A program made the position numbers and the translations under genes. Below, piece by piece: positions 1 to 6,893 of a stretch of 13,009 nt of DNA. Every line of letters begins with the position of its first letter. Within the stretch, counting starts at the first letter, position 1. The DNA comes from Bacillota bacterium (GTDB taxonomy: Bacteria; Bacillota; Clostridia; Oscillospirales; Oscillospiraceae): positions 1 through 13,009 of the forward strand of contig JAJUHD010000052.1 of NCBI GenBank assembly GCA_029268085.1, given 5' to 3'. The notes beneath the pieces were generated by a model. It was not told the origin of the DNA. It saw nothing but the letters and a program-made list of their open reading frames with translations, and searched no databases.

Positions 1-663
1 ATTCCGGACGACGTGTTTTTTTTCAATCAATCAACGATTAAAGACATGATGAAATTCTACAGAGGAGTCTGGCCGAACTTTTCCGCCGAGCGCTTTGAGA
101 AGCTGAGGACAGCCTTTGACCTCAACGAGAATACCAAAATGCGCAGCCTGTCAAAAGGAATGCAGAAGCAGGCGGCGTTCTGGCTTGCGGTCTCAGCCTG
201 CCCGAAGGTGATCGTTCTGGACGAACCTGTGGATGGGCTCGACCCCGTGATGCGCCGGCAGGTCTGGAGCATACTCATGGCGGACGTCGCGGAATACGGC
301 ACTACCGTTTTGGTATCCTCGCATAATTTGCGCGAGCTTGAGGACGTCTGCGACCATGTTGGGATCATGAGTCGCGGAAAGCTGCTTCTTGAGCGCAGCC
401 TCTCTGACCTTCAGGATAATATTGCGAAGGTGCAGCTTGCGCTGCCGGACGGAAAAACGCTGCCTGAGGACCTCAATGTACTTCACCATACCACGACGGG
501 CAGGCTCCAGACGGTTATCGTACGCGGAGTCGCGGAGGAGATAACGAACAAGCTTGCAACCTGCGAGCCGCTTTTTATGGACGTTATACCCCTGTCGCTT
601 GAAGAAATATTTATTTACGAGTTGGGAGGCGAGCACTATGAAGTCAAAGACATCGTACTTTAA
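1..663 (+). CDS. ABC transporter ATP-binding protein, 5'-truncated
   Basis: This is the C-terminal part (about 220 residues) of an ABC transporter ATPase that energises the membrane protein encoded next to it. The frame is open from base 1, so the Walker A region and true start lie outside the window. Visible motifs are the ABC signature LSKGMQKQ (nt 148-171), Walker B VIVLDEP followed by the D-loop GLDP (nt 208-246), and the switch histidine in SSH (nt 316-324). The signature variant LSKGM and the preceding stretch FYRGVWPNFS resemble the YtrB-like group of Firmicute ABC ATPases; this is inference from motif style. The last 26 nt overlap the permease start, indicating translational coupling. 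The substrate is unknown. Confidence 0.93.
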   Translation: MPDDVFFFNQSTIKDMMKFYRGVWPNFSAERFEKLRTAFDLNENTKMRSLSKGMQKQAAFWLAVSACPKVIVLDEPVDGLDPVMRRQVWSILMADVAEYGTTVLVSSHNLRELEDVCDHVGIMSRGKLLLERSLSDLQDNIAKVQLALPDGKTLPEDLNVLHHTTTGRLQTVIVRGVAEEITNKLATCEPLFMDVIPLSLEEIFIYELGGEHYEVKDIVL

Positions 664-2542
664 CCGCACTCTGTTTTTTGATCTTCTGAAGCGCTATTGG
701 CCGATTTTTGCGGGATATTTGATAGTCTGGCTTATCATTCTGCCGATTTCGCTTGCAAACACATTGCAATATAATATATACGTTATAGCGAGCACCGGCG
801 AAGATTTGTCCCTTGCCGCTGTATCCGGACAGCATATTTTAACTGCCGGACTTTACGGCGGAGTGGTTATGTCCGGCATTTTCGGTATGCTGATCGCCAT
901 GGCCGCGTTCAATTATCTTTACAATGCCCGCAGCGTGTCCATGATATGCTCTCTTCCGATAAAACGCGAGGGAGTCTTTCTCTCCATGTTTACATCCGGA
1001 CTCTCGGGCATGTTGCTTATAAACGTGATTATATTTATTATTACGATATGTGTCGAGACTGCCTACGGCGTTCTTGCTCTTAGTTCCGGTTATCTTCTGC
1101 AGTGGCTCGCAATGGTCTGTATGCTGAACCTGTTTTTCTTTGGCTTCGCCGCCCTCTGCGCAAGCTTTACGGGCAACATTTTTACCTTGCCGCTGCTCTA
1201 CATAGTTCTGAACTTTACGGCCTATGTAGTTGAAATGCTCGTTAAATACGGAATGAGCATGTTTATATACGGAATCAGCTTGAACGATTATTACACGTTC
1301 GCACCTTTCTCTCCTCCTGTTTACCTGACTGTTCAGACAGGAATTAAGGATAATTTAGTGCAGAACGGCACTACCATGCTAATAACTGGGCACTATTACA
1401 AAGGCTGGCTGGCCATTGGCATCTATTCGGCTGCCGGACTCATTTTTGCTATCCTTGCTATGCTGATTATAAGGCGCCGCAGGATGGAAACCGCCGGCGA
1501 TGTCGTAGCACTGAAGCCGTTGAAGCCGCTATTCAAATATTGCCTGTCCGTCGGCTGCGCGCTCGTTCTCGGCATAATCATATATCAGACGGTGTTTAGC
1601 CGCGTCAGTACTCTCTATGGTCTAGAAGCGGCGCTCTTTATGCTGCTGTTCATGCTCTTTGGAGCCTTTGTGGGCTATTTTGCAGCCGAGATGCTGATGC
1701 AGAAAACACTTCATGTTTTCTCCGGCCGCAGTTGGATCGGAATGGGTGTTACCGCGTTGCTGATAACAGCCCTTATGCTTTGCGGCGAATATGACGTTTA
1801 CGGAATCGAGAGAAAGCTGCCCGACTTGGAAGATGTGAAGGATGTTTCAATCATGTGCATCGGCGAGAACATAATTTTGGAGGAACCTGAAAACATTAAG
1901 GCAGTGATCGAACTGCACCGTGATATCATATCGCATAAAAATGCAAACGAGGCGTGCACTGGCAAATTGAACGCAGACATATATTATGTCTCGATTGTCT
2001 ATACTTATAAAAACGGTAAAACCCTGTCGAGAAATTATAATATCTATAAGGATGCAAGTAACGACGTCTATACTCTGAACGATTTGATGAACGTCAAGGA
2101 AGCCGTCGATTACCGCAAGACGCTGGACATTCCGGTAAATATCGACACGATTGCGGACGCCTATGTCAGCTGCTTCGACAAAACTGAAGCAAGATACAAG
2201 GATTATGAGCTTTCGCCGGAGCAGGCGTATCAGCTTTACTCTGAGTGCATACTGCCCGATATAGACGACGGTACTCTCGGCAAAATCTGGCTCGTAACCG
2301 ACGAAAACTATTATAATAACGTCTATGACTGCAGCATTAATTTCTCAGTCGAGAAACGCCTCAAGGACAATGAATACAAAAGTGACTATTTCTATACGAC
2401 TCTTACCCTGAACTCCCAGCGCACGAAAAAATGGCTATCGGACAATCTTGGTCTTGAGCCGTGCACCATGGGCGAGAGCAGGGATATACTGAACAGCGAC
2501 GCTGAAATGAAGGTATATGCAGAAAAAGCCGGAATTCAGTAG
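638..2542 (+). CDS. ABC transporter permease with large C-terminal soluble domain
   Basis: A 634-residue membrane protein, probably the permease partner of the upstream ATPase. The start is ATG 638, preceded by GGGAGG about 7 nt away. An in-frame ATG at 554 lies deep inside the ATPase gene and lacks a ribosome binding site. Hydrophobic segments are seen at about residues 20-43, 65-92, 113-140, 151-176, 181-202, 255-278, 300-320, 329-352 and 366-384. After these, a polar domain of about 250 residues (390-634) has no clear membrane segment and should lie on one face of the membrane. The overall plan resembles Firmicute permeases of YtrC/YtrD-like systems carrying an uncharacterised C-terminal domain (the DUF6449 type comes to mind, not verified). 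Substrate unknown; peptide or bacteriocin resistance would be a guess. Confidence 0.9.
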   Translation: MKSKTSYFNRTLFFDLLKRYWPIFAGYLIVWLIILPISLANTLQYNIYVIASTGEDLSLAAVSGQHILTAGLYGGVVMSGIFGMLIAMAAFNYLYNARSVSMICSLPIKREGVFLSMFTSGLSGMLLINVIIFIITICVETAYGVLALSSGYLLQWLAMVCMLNLFFFGFAALCASFTGNIFTLPLLYIVLNFTAYVVEMLVKYGMSMFIYGISLNDYYTFAPFSPPVYLTVQTGIKDNLVQNGTTMLITGHYYKGWLAIGIYSAAGLIFAILAMLIIRRRRMETAGDVVALKPLKPLFKYCLSVGCALVLGIIIYQTVFSRVSTLYGLEAALFMLLFMLFGAFVGYFAAEMLMQKTLHVFSGRSWIGMGVTALLITALMLCGEYDVYGIERKLPDLEDVKDVSIMCIGENIILEEPENIKAVIELHRDIISHKNANEACTGKLNADIYYVSIVYTYKNGKTLSRNYNIYKDASNDVYTLNDLMNVKEAVDYRKTLDIPVNIDTIADAYVSCFDKTEARYKDYELSPEQAYQLYSECILPDIDDGTLGKIWLVTDENYYNNVYDCSINFSVEKRLKDNEYKSDYFYTTLTLNSQRTKKWLSDNLGLEPCTMGESRDILNSDAEMKVYAEKAGIQ

Positions 2543-2561
2543 GATGACCCCAAATAAATAT

Positions 2562-2591
2562 AAAAAGCGAAGCCTTCTGGCTTCGCTTTTT
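2562..2591. terminator. Bidirectional rho-independent terminator
   Basis: A perfect inverted repeat with arms 2562-2574 and 2579-2591 (core GCGAAGCC / GGCTTCGC) encloses the 4-nt loop TTCT. A run of five A flanks the left arm and five T the right arm, so it can stop transcription from both sides: the + strand permease ending at 2542 and the - strand monooxygenase-like gene ending at 2607. Confidence 0.92.
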
Positions 2592-2606
2592 ATGTATTTA
2601 AATAGA

Positions 2607-2891
2607 TTATTCCTCGTACATTGCAAGCTTGGACTTGACGCCGTTTGCTTTGCAGACTGGACGGAATTTCTGGAAGAGCTCGGTCTCGGAATGCGCCTGA
2701 AGGTCATCGAAGCTCTCCCACTTTTCAATGAGCATCATGCGCTTTGGATCATCTACGCTAATGAAAAAATCATACATTATATTGCCCTTGTCGGCACGGG
2801 AACCGTCTACAAGGCCCTCGTCGCAGAGGATCTTGTAAAAATCCTTCATGTCGGTTGTTTCGCTCGTAAAGAGACAGTTGCAAATAACCAT
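2607..2891 (-). CDS. ABM-domain protein, putative quinol monooxygenase (YgiN-like)
   Basis: A 94-residue protein that looks like the antibiotic biosynthesis monooxygenase (ABM) family, small dimeric alpha+beta-barrel proteins. Family-like features are the short N-terminal beta strand (VICNCLF), the middle motif around residues 39-60 (MYDFFISVDDP then LIEKWES), and the helix FDDLQAHSETELFQKF that carries the usual histidine (His68). The start is ATG 2891, because GGAGG sits 7 nt upstream; the frame is open back to 2966 but nothing supports that longer form. It has its own likely promoter and shares the terminator at 2562-2591. Members act on quinols, on haem or as uncharacterised stress proteins; the substrate cannot be told here. 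No N-terminal signal peptide is seen. Confidence 0.85.
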   Translation of the reverse strand: MVICNCLFTSETTDMKDFYKILCDEGLVDGSRADKGNIMYDFFISVDDPKRMMLIEKWESFDDLQAHSETELFQKFRPVCKANGVKSKLAMYEE

Positions 2892-2932
2892 ATTTAGTCC
2901 TCCGTATAAATATTGCCGTTTTGGCTGCTTAT

Positions 2933-2961
2933 ATGTTACCACTGTTTTCCTTTGTTTGCAA
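2933..2961 (-). promoter_or_regulatory. Putative vegetative promoter of the ABM-domain gene
   Basis: On the - strand, TTGCAA (2956-2961) and TAACAT (2933-2938) are separated by 17 nt and lie about 42 nt upstream of the ATG. Each box matches the sigma-A consensus at four of six positions. It lies downstream of the terminator of the neighbouring CoA-transferase gene, so an independent promoter is expected in this gap. Confidence 0.4.
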
Positions 2962-3007
2962 CGCAATACGCACCGTTAAAGGCCGTTCGCGGTATAAAAT
3001 ACAAAAA

Positions 3008-3053
3008 CCGGCATGAGCGGCTCGCCTGAGAACGTGGAGAAAGCTCATGCCGG
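3008..3053 (-). terminator. Rho-independent terminator of the first CoA-transferase gene
   Basis: Perfect 11-bp arms CCGGCATGAGC (3008-3018) and GCTCATGCCGG (3043-3053) enclose a 24-nt loop. Read on the - strand the hairpin is followed at once by TTTTTGTATTTT. It lies 49 nt after the stop codon at 3102. A weaker hairpin without a T run (arms TCCGCA 3064-3069 and TGCGGA 3083-3088) lies between the stop and this terminator. The loop is longer than usual. Confidence 0.82.
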
Positions 3054-3101
3054 CAGTTACGTCTCCGCATCTTTTCTTAGAGTGCGGAAAGCCGATTCAA
3101 T

Positions 3102-4535
3102 TTATTTTGTTGAGGGAAAATCATAAGCTCTGTAAGGAGTCGCAGTGTTAGGCTGCCTCGGTGCGGGCGGCGTATTATCATACATATCATAGTTTCTGAA
3201 ATCCCATTCCTCAATGAGCGGGGTTGTGAGAATCTTCTCCTTCAGCCACGGACGGAAATCGGGGTGAGCGATCTTTATCAGAGCCTTGATACGGTCAGGA
3301 TAGCTCTTGAGGAAAATATCGGCGATGCCCCACTCTGATACCACGAACATAACGTAGTTTTTGAGCATGGAGACGATGCTTCCTTCAGGCAGCCATGGAA
3401 CAACGTTGGACTTGGTTTCGCCGTTCTTGTCGACATAGGTGGAGCGCAGGCACAGGAAGCTGCGGCCGCCTTTAGCGCGCGCTGAGCCATAAATATAAGC
3501 CAAAGAACCGCCCATACCTGTATAAGGCTTAAGACCCTGGGCCTCTGAGCAGGCCTGTCCGAGAAGGTCGACCATAAAGGTAGCGTTGATAGCAACCAAG
3601 TTCTCCTGCTCCATAGCTCCGAGCGGTTCTATGCAAAGAGTTCTGGGGAGAACGCGAACATCATGCTTAGTGGTTGCGAGCCATTTAAAGCATTCCTCAG
3701 TGCAGGCGCCGGGGCTGGAGGCGCGTATCCTTGTAATCTTTCCGCTCTCGACCAGCGGCATCATGCTGTCACAGAGGACTTCGGAAAAGACCTCAAAGGA
3801 GCCGGGCAGATCTTTAAGGTTCCTGAGTATCTCTTCACCAAGGCCGCCGAAGCCGATTTGAACCTTATCGCCGTCCTTGATGTAGGGCATAATAAATGAA
3901 GCGACCTTAACGTCAAGCTCTGTGGGTTCGGGGATGGGCAGAGCCATCATCTCGGTGTTGTTCTCAATTATGTAGTCGAACTCAGTGATGTGGATATAAT
4001 TGTCCTCAAGGGGGCCGGGAGCCATGTAAACACCGGTAGCATCAATAAAGCCAAATTTTTTGACGATACGTGGATCGGTATTTGTCGTGCTGTTTGTGGT
4101 AACACCATAGCAGCCGACGTTGCACCAGCCGTTGGCGTCGGGAGGGCAAACCTGCGTTGCGGAAGTGTTGACGCCGTATTCCCACATGCAGTTTGCATAT
4201 GTGTCATAGCCTGCGCCGAGGACCTCGATTGTATGCTCGTCAATCGCCATGCGGTCGATAGGCAGGTTGAAAATATTGAGCAGACGGAAATGCTCCTTTG
4301 TGTCATGATCAAAGATCATATTTGCGGGATAGTTCATGACGTTGTACCAGAAAGTAACGTCATGGTACTCTTCCTTGTGCTCGTACAGATAATCAAGGAA
4401 AGCATAGGGGATCTGTGTTGCCTGCCCCATATAGATAACATCGCCGGGCTGAATGTGCTTTGCTGCTTCCTCGATCGTTACGAGGTGGTCCTTGTAGTAC
4501 TGCTGCCAGTCTACCGTTAAATCTCGCTTTGCCAT
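3102..4535 (-). CDS. Acyl-CoA:carboxylate CoA-transferase (acetyl-CoA hydrolase/4-hydroxybutyrate CoA-transferase family)
   Basis: A 477-residue class I CoA-transferase, expected to be cytosolic and to move CoA from an acyl-CoA donor such as acetyl-CoA to a carboxylic acid through a glutamyl-CoA thioester. Family marks are the PPD-x2-GWCNVG segment (residues 131-141), GFGGLGEEIL (228-237) in the place of the usual GIG-x-IP-x-AVL, a candidate catalytic Glu252 in FSEVLCDS, EWGIADI (401-407, normally TEYGVAD) and AHPDFR (423-428). Length fits the family. About 20 C-terminal residues rich in Pro and Thr are absent from the neighbouring paralogue. The start ATG 4535 has AAGGAG about 12 nt upstream, a little far. 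Its own promoter and terminator make it monocistronic. The acid substrate is unknown; the neighbouring reductase/dehydratase operon suggests it activates that enzyme's substrate. Confidence 0.92.
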   Translation of the reverse strand: MAKRDLTVDWQQYYKDHLVTIEEAAKHIQPGDVIYMGQATQIPYAFLDYLYEHKEEYHDVTFWYNVMNYPANMIFDHDTKEHFRLLNIFNLPIDRMAIDEHTIEVLGAGYDTYANCMWEYGVNTSATQVCPPDANGWCNVGCYGVTTNSTTNTDPRIVKKFGFIDATGVYMAPGPLEDNYIHITEFDYIIENNTEMMALPIPEPTELDVKVASFIMPYIKDGDKVQIGFGGLGEEILRNLKDLPGSFEVFSEVLCDSMMPLVESGKITRIRASSPGACTEECFKWLATTKHDVRVLPRTLCIEPLGAMEQENLVAINATFMVDLLGQACSEAQGLKPYTGMGGSLAYIYGSARAKGGRSFLCLRSTYVDKNGETKSNVVPWLPEGSIVSMLKNYVMFVVSEWGIADIFLKSYPDRIKALIKIAHPDFRPWLKEKILTTPLIEEWDFRNYDMYDNTPPAPRQPNTATPYRAYDFPSTK

Positions 4536-4601
4536 TTAAATATACAACTCCTTCTCCTTAATTATTACTGCTGCTAATAATCCATGTTTACATACAAATT
4601 A

Positions 4602-4630
4602 ATTATACAACATGCCTAAATTCTGTGCAA
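4602..4630 (-). promoter_or_regulatory. Promoter of the first CoA-transferase gene
   Basis: On the - strand, TTGCAC (4625-4630) is followed after 17 nt by a perfect TATAAT (4602-4607), about 66 nt upstream of the ATG. The stretch CATGTTGTATAATTA, which includes the -10, is nearly identical in the promoter of the second CoA-transferase gene. An imperfect palindrome, AGGCAG/CCGCCT (4639-4656), lies just upstream of the -35 and could be an operator. Confidence 0.65.
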
Positions 4631-4789
4631 GCAAATCTAGGCAGCAAATACCGCCTTTTACACGTTTTGGCAATTATTCATAATATAGTGAAATTTTTTT
4701 AGACAAAAGCATTAACTGGTTTTTGTTCTTGAGGCCACGAGCGGATATGAATTATGAATATCATTTATAATTAAATGAATAAATATAAA

Positions 4790-4819
4790 CACCCCCGGTC
4801 GTCTCTGACGCCGGGAGTG
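4790..4819 (-). terminator. Rho-independent terminator of the second CoA-transferase gene
   Basis: On the - strand CACTCCCGG pairs with CCGGGGGTG (one G-T wobble), and CGTC/GACG can extend the stem inside. It is followed by TTTATATTTATT. It lies 44 nt after the stop at 4864. A second hairpin (ATCCGAC 4826-4832 / GTCGGAT 4843-4849) without its own clear T run lies between the stop and this terminator, a two-hairpin layout also seen behind the other CoA-transferase gene. Confidence 0.75.
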
Positions 4820-4863
4820 CTTGTTATCCGACCGGAAAAACTGTCGGATTTGAAATGCATAAC

Positions 4864-6231
4864 TTATTTCTTAACGTTGTCGAAGAGATCATAGCCTTCA
4901 AAATCGTCTTCCTTGATCAGCGGAGTCGTAACGATCTTATCCTTGAGCTCCTGCCTGAAGTCCGGGTGAGCAATCTTGAGGATAGCCTTTATGCGGTCCT
5001 TTAGAGTCTTCATGAAAACGTCAGCAACACCGTATTCGGTGACTATGTACATAACATAGACCTTCGGGGTTGTAACGATGCAGCCTTCGGGCAGCCACGG
5101 ATGAACATTAGAGTGGGTCGTGCCATCGTGATCTACATAAGTGGAGCGCAGGCAGACAAAGGATCTGCCGCCCTTGGAGCGAATAGCACCATAGAGATAT
5201 GCAAAAGAGCCGCCGGGACCGCTATAAGGATTAAGACCCTGAGCCTCGGAGCAGCACTGGCCAATAAGGTCGATCTGGAAGGTTGCGTTAATGGCAACGA
5301 TGTTTTCGTTCGGCATAATTCCAAGCGGATCAATGCACACGTTTTGCGGCAGGAAGCGGATTCTGGAATCGGAAGCCGCCCACTCAAAGAATTCCTTGGA
5401 GCATGCCGCAGGACTGGAGCAGGTAATCTTGGTGATAATACCCTCTTTGCAGAGGTTCATCATGGATTCGCAAGCAACTTCGGAATATACTTCAACATGT
5501 CCGACATCGCGCAAATTGTTCAGTATCTCTTCGCCAAGGCCGCCGAAACCGATCTGAACCTTGTCACCCTCTTTGAGGTAGGGAAGAATGTGGTGTGCAA
5601 TCTCCTTATCAAGCTCTGACGGGGGAGACGCCGGGAAGGAGACGAGTTCTGTCGGGTTGTCGACAATGCAGTCTAGTTCGGAAACATGAATGTAATGAGT
5701 TTCACGGTCGCCGGGAACGGGATATTGGCCGGTCGGATCAATAAAACCGATTTTTATTTTGATGCGCGGGTCCTGCGTGACAGGTGCATGTGTGCAGACC
5801 TGATAGGCTCCTACGTTGCACCAGCCTTCCTCATCCGGAGGACAAAGCTGAATTGCTGCAATGCTTGCGTTATACGCAAAGGGACCGTACGGAAACAGGT
5901 CGTAGCACATGCCTCCGCAATCGATGTTGTTCATACCGATAGCAACTCTTTCCAGAGGAAGGTTGAAGGCGCTGAACATTCTGAAGTGCTTTTTAGCATC
6001 TGGATTGAAAACCAGATCTGTAGGCATGTTCATTGCGTTGTAGACAAGCGTTACGCCATGATACTCTTCGCAGTGCTCGTTGAGGTAGTCAAGGAAAGCA
6101 TACGGTGTGCAGGCGGCATTACTTAACCATACGGTATCGCCGTCCTTGATCAGCGCTGCGGCATCGGCCATTGTGCCGTGGTGCTCTTCATAGTATTTTT
6201 TCCAGTCGATGTTTAAATTCCTCTCTGCCAT
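4864..6231 (-). CDS. Acyl-CoA:carboxylate CoA-transferase, paralogue of the downstream gene
   Basis: A 455-residue CoA-transferase of the acetyl-CoA hydrolase/4-hydroxybutyrate CoA-transferase family, colinear without gaps with the protein encoded at 3102-4535 over about the first 240 residues. Shared features include the N-terminal DW-x2-YY motif, CPPDEEGWCNVG (130-141), GFGGLGEEIL (228-237), candidate catalytic Glu251 in YSEVACES, TEYGVADV (398-405) and AHPDFR (422-427). Residues 95-130 differ most from the paralogue (for example GMNNIDCGGMCYDLFPYG), which suggests a different acid or CoA specificity. Start ATG 6231 is preceded by AAGGGAG about 10 nt away. It has its own promoter, and a large inverted repeat lies upstream. 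A role in priming the substrate of the reductase/dehydratase operon is inferred from position only. Confidence 0.92.
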   Translation of the reverse strand: MAERNLNIDWKKYYEEHHGTMADAAALIKDGDTVWLSNAACTPYAFLDYLNEHCEEYHGVTLVYNAMNMPTDLVFNPDAKKHFRMFSAFNLPLERVAIGMNNIDCGGMCYDLFPYGPFAYNASIAAIQLCPPDEEGWCNVGAYQVCTHAPVTQDPRIKIKIGFIDPTGQYPVPGDRETHYIHVSELDCIVDNPTELVSFPASPPSELDKEIAHHILPYLKEGDKVQIGFGGLGEEILNNLRDVGHVEVYSEVACESMMNLCKEGIITKITCSSPAACSKEFFEWAASDSRIRFLPQNVCIDPLGIMPNENIVAINATFQIDLIGQCCSEAQGLNPYSGPGGSFAYLYGAIRSKGGRSFVCLRSTYVDHDGTTHSNVHPWLPEGCIVTTPKVYVMYIVTEYGVADVFMKTLKDRIKAILKIAHPDFRQELKDKIVTTPLIKEDDFEGYDLFDNVKK

Positions 6232-6302
6232 TTGAATAAAACTCCCTTACCGAAAAAATTTGTGTGTAATGTGTCGAGTATAATCAACACATTGATAGAA
6301 TA

Positions 6303-6331
6303 ATTTTACAACATGAACAATTTATTTGCAA
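6303..6331 (-). promoter_or_regulatory. Promoter of the second CoA-transferase gene
   Basis: On the - strand TTGCAA (6326-6331) and TAAAAT (6303-6308) are 17 nt apart, about 70 nt upstream of the ATG. CATGTTGTAAAATTA around the -10 differs from the matching stretch of the other CoA-transferase promoter at only one position, and distances to the genes are alike. Confidence 0.6.
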
Positions 6332-6376
6332 CGAATTTCCAATGCTTAAAAAGCCAGATTTTATGAAAAAAATTGT

Positions 6377-6408
6377 ACATTTTTAATATAGATTCATATT
6401 AAAAATGT
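6377..6408. repeat. Perfect 13-bp inverted repeat, possible operator
   Basis: Arms ACATTTTTAATAT (6377-6389) and ATATTAAAAATGT (6396-6408) are perfect reverse complements separated by the 6-nt spacer AGATTC. The element lies 46 nt upstream of the -35 box of the second CoA-transferase gene. It could be an operator for a dimeric regulator. Because ACAATTTTTTT follows on the - strand, it could also be a second, AT-rich terminator for the operon that ends at 6502. Confidence 0.6.
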
Positions 6409-6430
6409 GATACTTCCGGAAAAAGCGAAA

Positions 6431-6480
6431 CCGCCGCTTTCTTAAATGCACCTGTTTCCGGCACAATGAAAAAGCGGCGG
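6431..6480 (-). terminator. Terminator at the end of the dehydratase/reductase operon
   Basis: Perfect 10-bp arms CCGCCGCTTT (6431-6440) and AAAGCGGCGG (6471-6480) with a 30-nt loop start 22 nt after the stop codon at 6502. On the - strand the hairpin is followed by TTTCGCTTTTT. The loop is unusually long for a simple intrinsic terminator. Confidence 0.65.
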
Positions 6481-6501
6481 CTTCCTATTTTTTCGCGGGT
6501 G

Positions 6502-6867
6502 TTATTTCATGAACTGTTCGATAGCCTTGTTCAGATCGATAAGCTTTTGTCTGTCATTATGAGCAACAGCTTCGGTTATGCATTCCGATATATGATCCTG
6601 CAAAAGAATCTTCCCGGCGTTATTTATTGCGGATCTGACCGCCGCAAGCTGAACTAGCACCTCGGCGCAGTCCCTGTCGTCATCGATCATGCGGATAACG
6701 GATTCAAGGTGCCCCTTGGCTTTCGCAAGACGGTCATGAACTGCCTTTTTATTGGTATGGACATGAGGATGCCCGTGGCCATATTCATGCTCGTCGCCGT
6801 GGCAGTGCGCTGTCCCGTCGGCATGGACATGGTATCCGAGCCCGTCATGTTTAGTTTCGTCATGCAT
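6502..6867 (-). CDS. CsoR/RcnR-family metal-sensing repressor with His-rich N terminus
   Basis: A 121-residue member of the CsoR/RcnR/FrmR family, small all-helical DNA-binding repressors that release DNA on binding Cu(I), Ni(II)/Co(II) or reactive thiol/aldehyde ligands. The family core begins near residue 44 (DRLAKAKGHLESVIRMI). Cys67, His92 and Cys96 show the 25- and 4-residue spacing of the Cys-His-Cys ligand set of copper CsoR, which the nickel sensor InrS also carries. Residues 1-38 are unusual, with eleven His and one Cys in an HxH-rich stretch, suggesting extra metal binding. The start is ATG 6867, with AAGGAG 8 nt upstream; a GTG at 6876 overlaps that site and is unlikely. It is the last gene of the operon, 26 nt after the CooC-like gene. 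Target and metal are not known. Confidence 0.88.
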   Translation of the reverse strand: MHDETKHDGLGYHVHADGTAHCHGDEHEYGHGHPHVHTNKKAVHDRLAKAKGHLESVIRMIDDDRDCAEVLVQLAAVRSAINNAGKILLQDHISECITEAVAHNDRQKLIDLNKAIEQFMK

Positions 6868-6893
6868 TACGGTCACTCCTTTTTAAACGGCGG

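Larger units (their letters stand above)
4536..4863. other. Intergenic region between the two CoA-transferase genes
   Basis: This 328-nt AT-rich gap holds the terminator of the upstream gene (4790-4819), a second hairpin (4826-4849) and the promoter of the downstream gene. It also holds a short palindrome with arms TCATTTA (4761-4767) and TAAATGA (4772-4778), and a 10-bp inverted repeat TATTCATAAT (4675-4684) / ATTATGAATA (4751-4760). No credible open reading frame is present. Confidence 0.7.

Noticed and set aside
554..637. Upstream in-frame ATG as start of the permease
   Set aside because: It would overlap the ATPase gene by more than 100 nt and has no ribosome binding site, whereas ATG 638 has GGGAGG.
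2923..2939. GG-N10-GC match upstream of the ABM-domain gene
   Set aside because: The spacing is right, but only about half of the specified sigma-54 positions match, so chance is a sufficient explanation.
6326..6342. Sigma-54-like GG...GC match upstream of the second CoA-transferase gene
   Set aside because: The spacing between GG and GC is 9 bp instead of 10 and the -24 box is poor. The sigma-A boxes explain the region better.
6868..6876. GTG at 6876 as start of the CsoR-family gene
   Set aside because: It overlaps the AAGGAG ribosome binding site that is well placed for the ATG at 6867.
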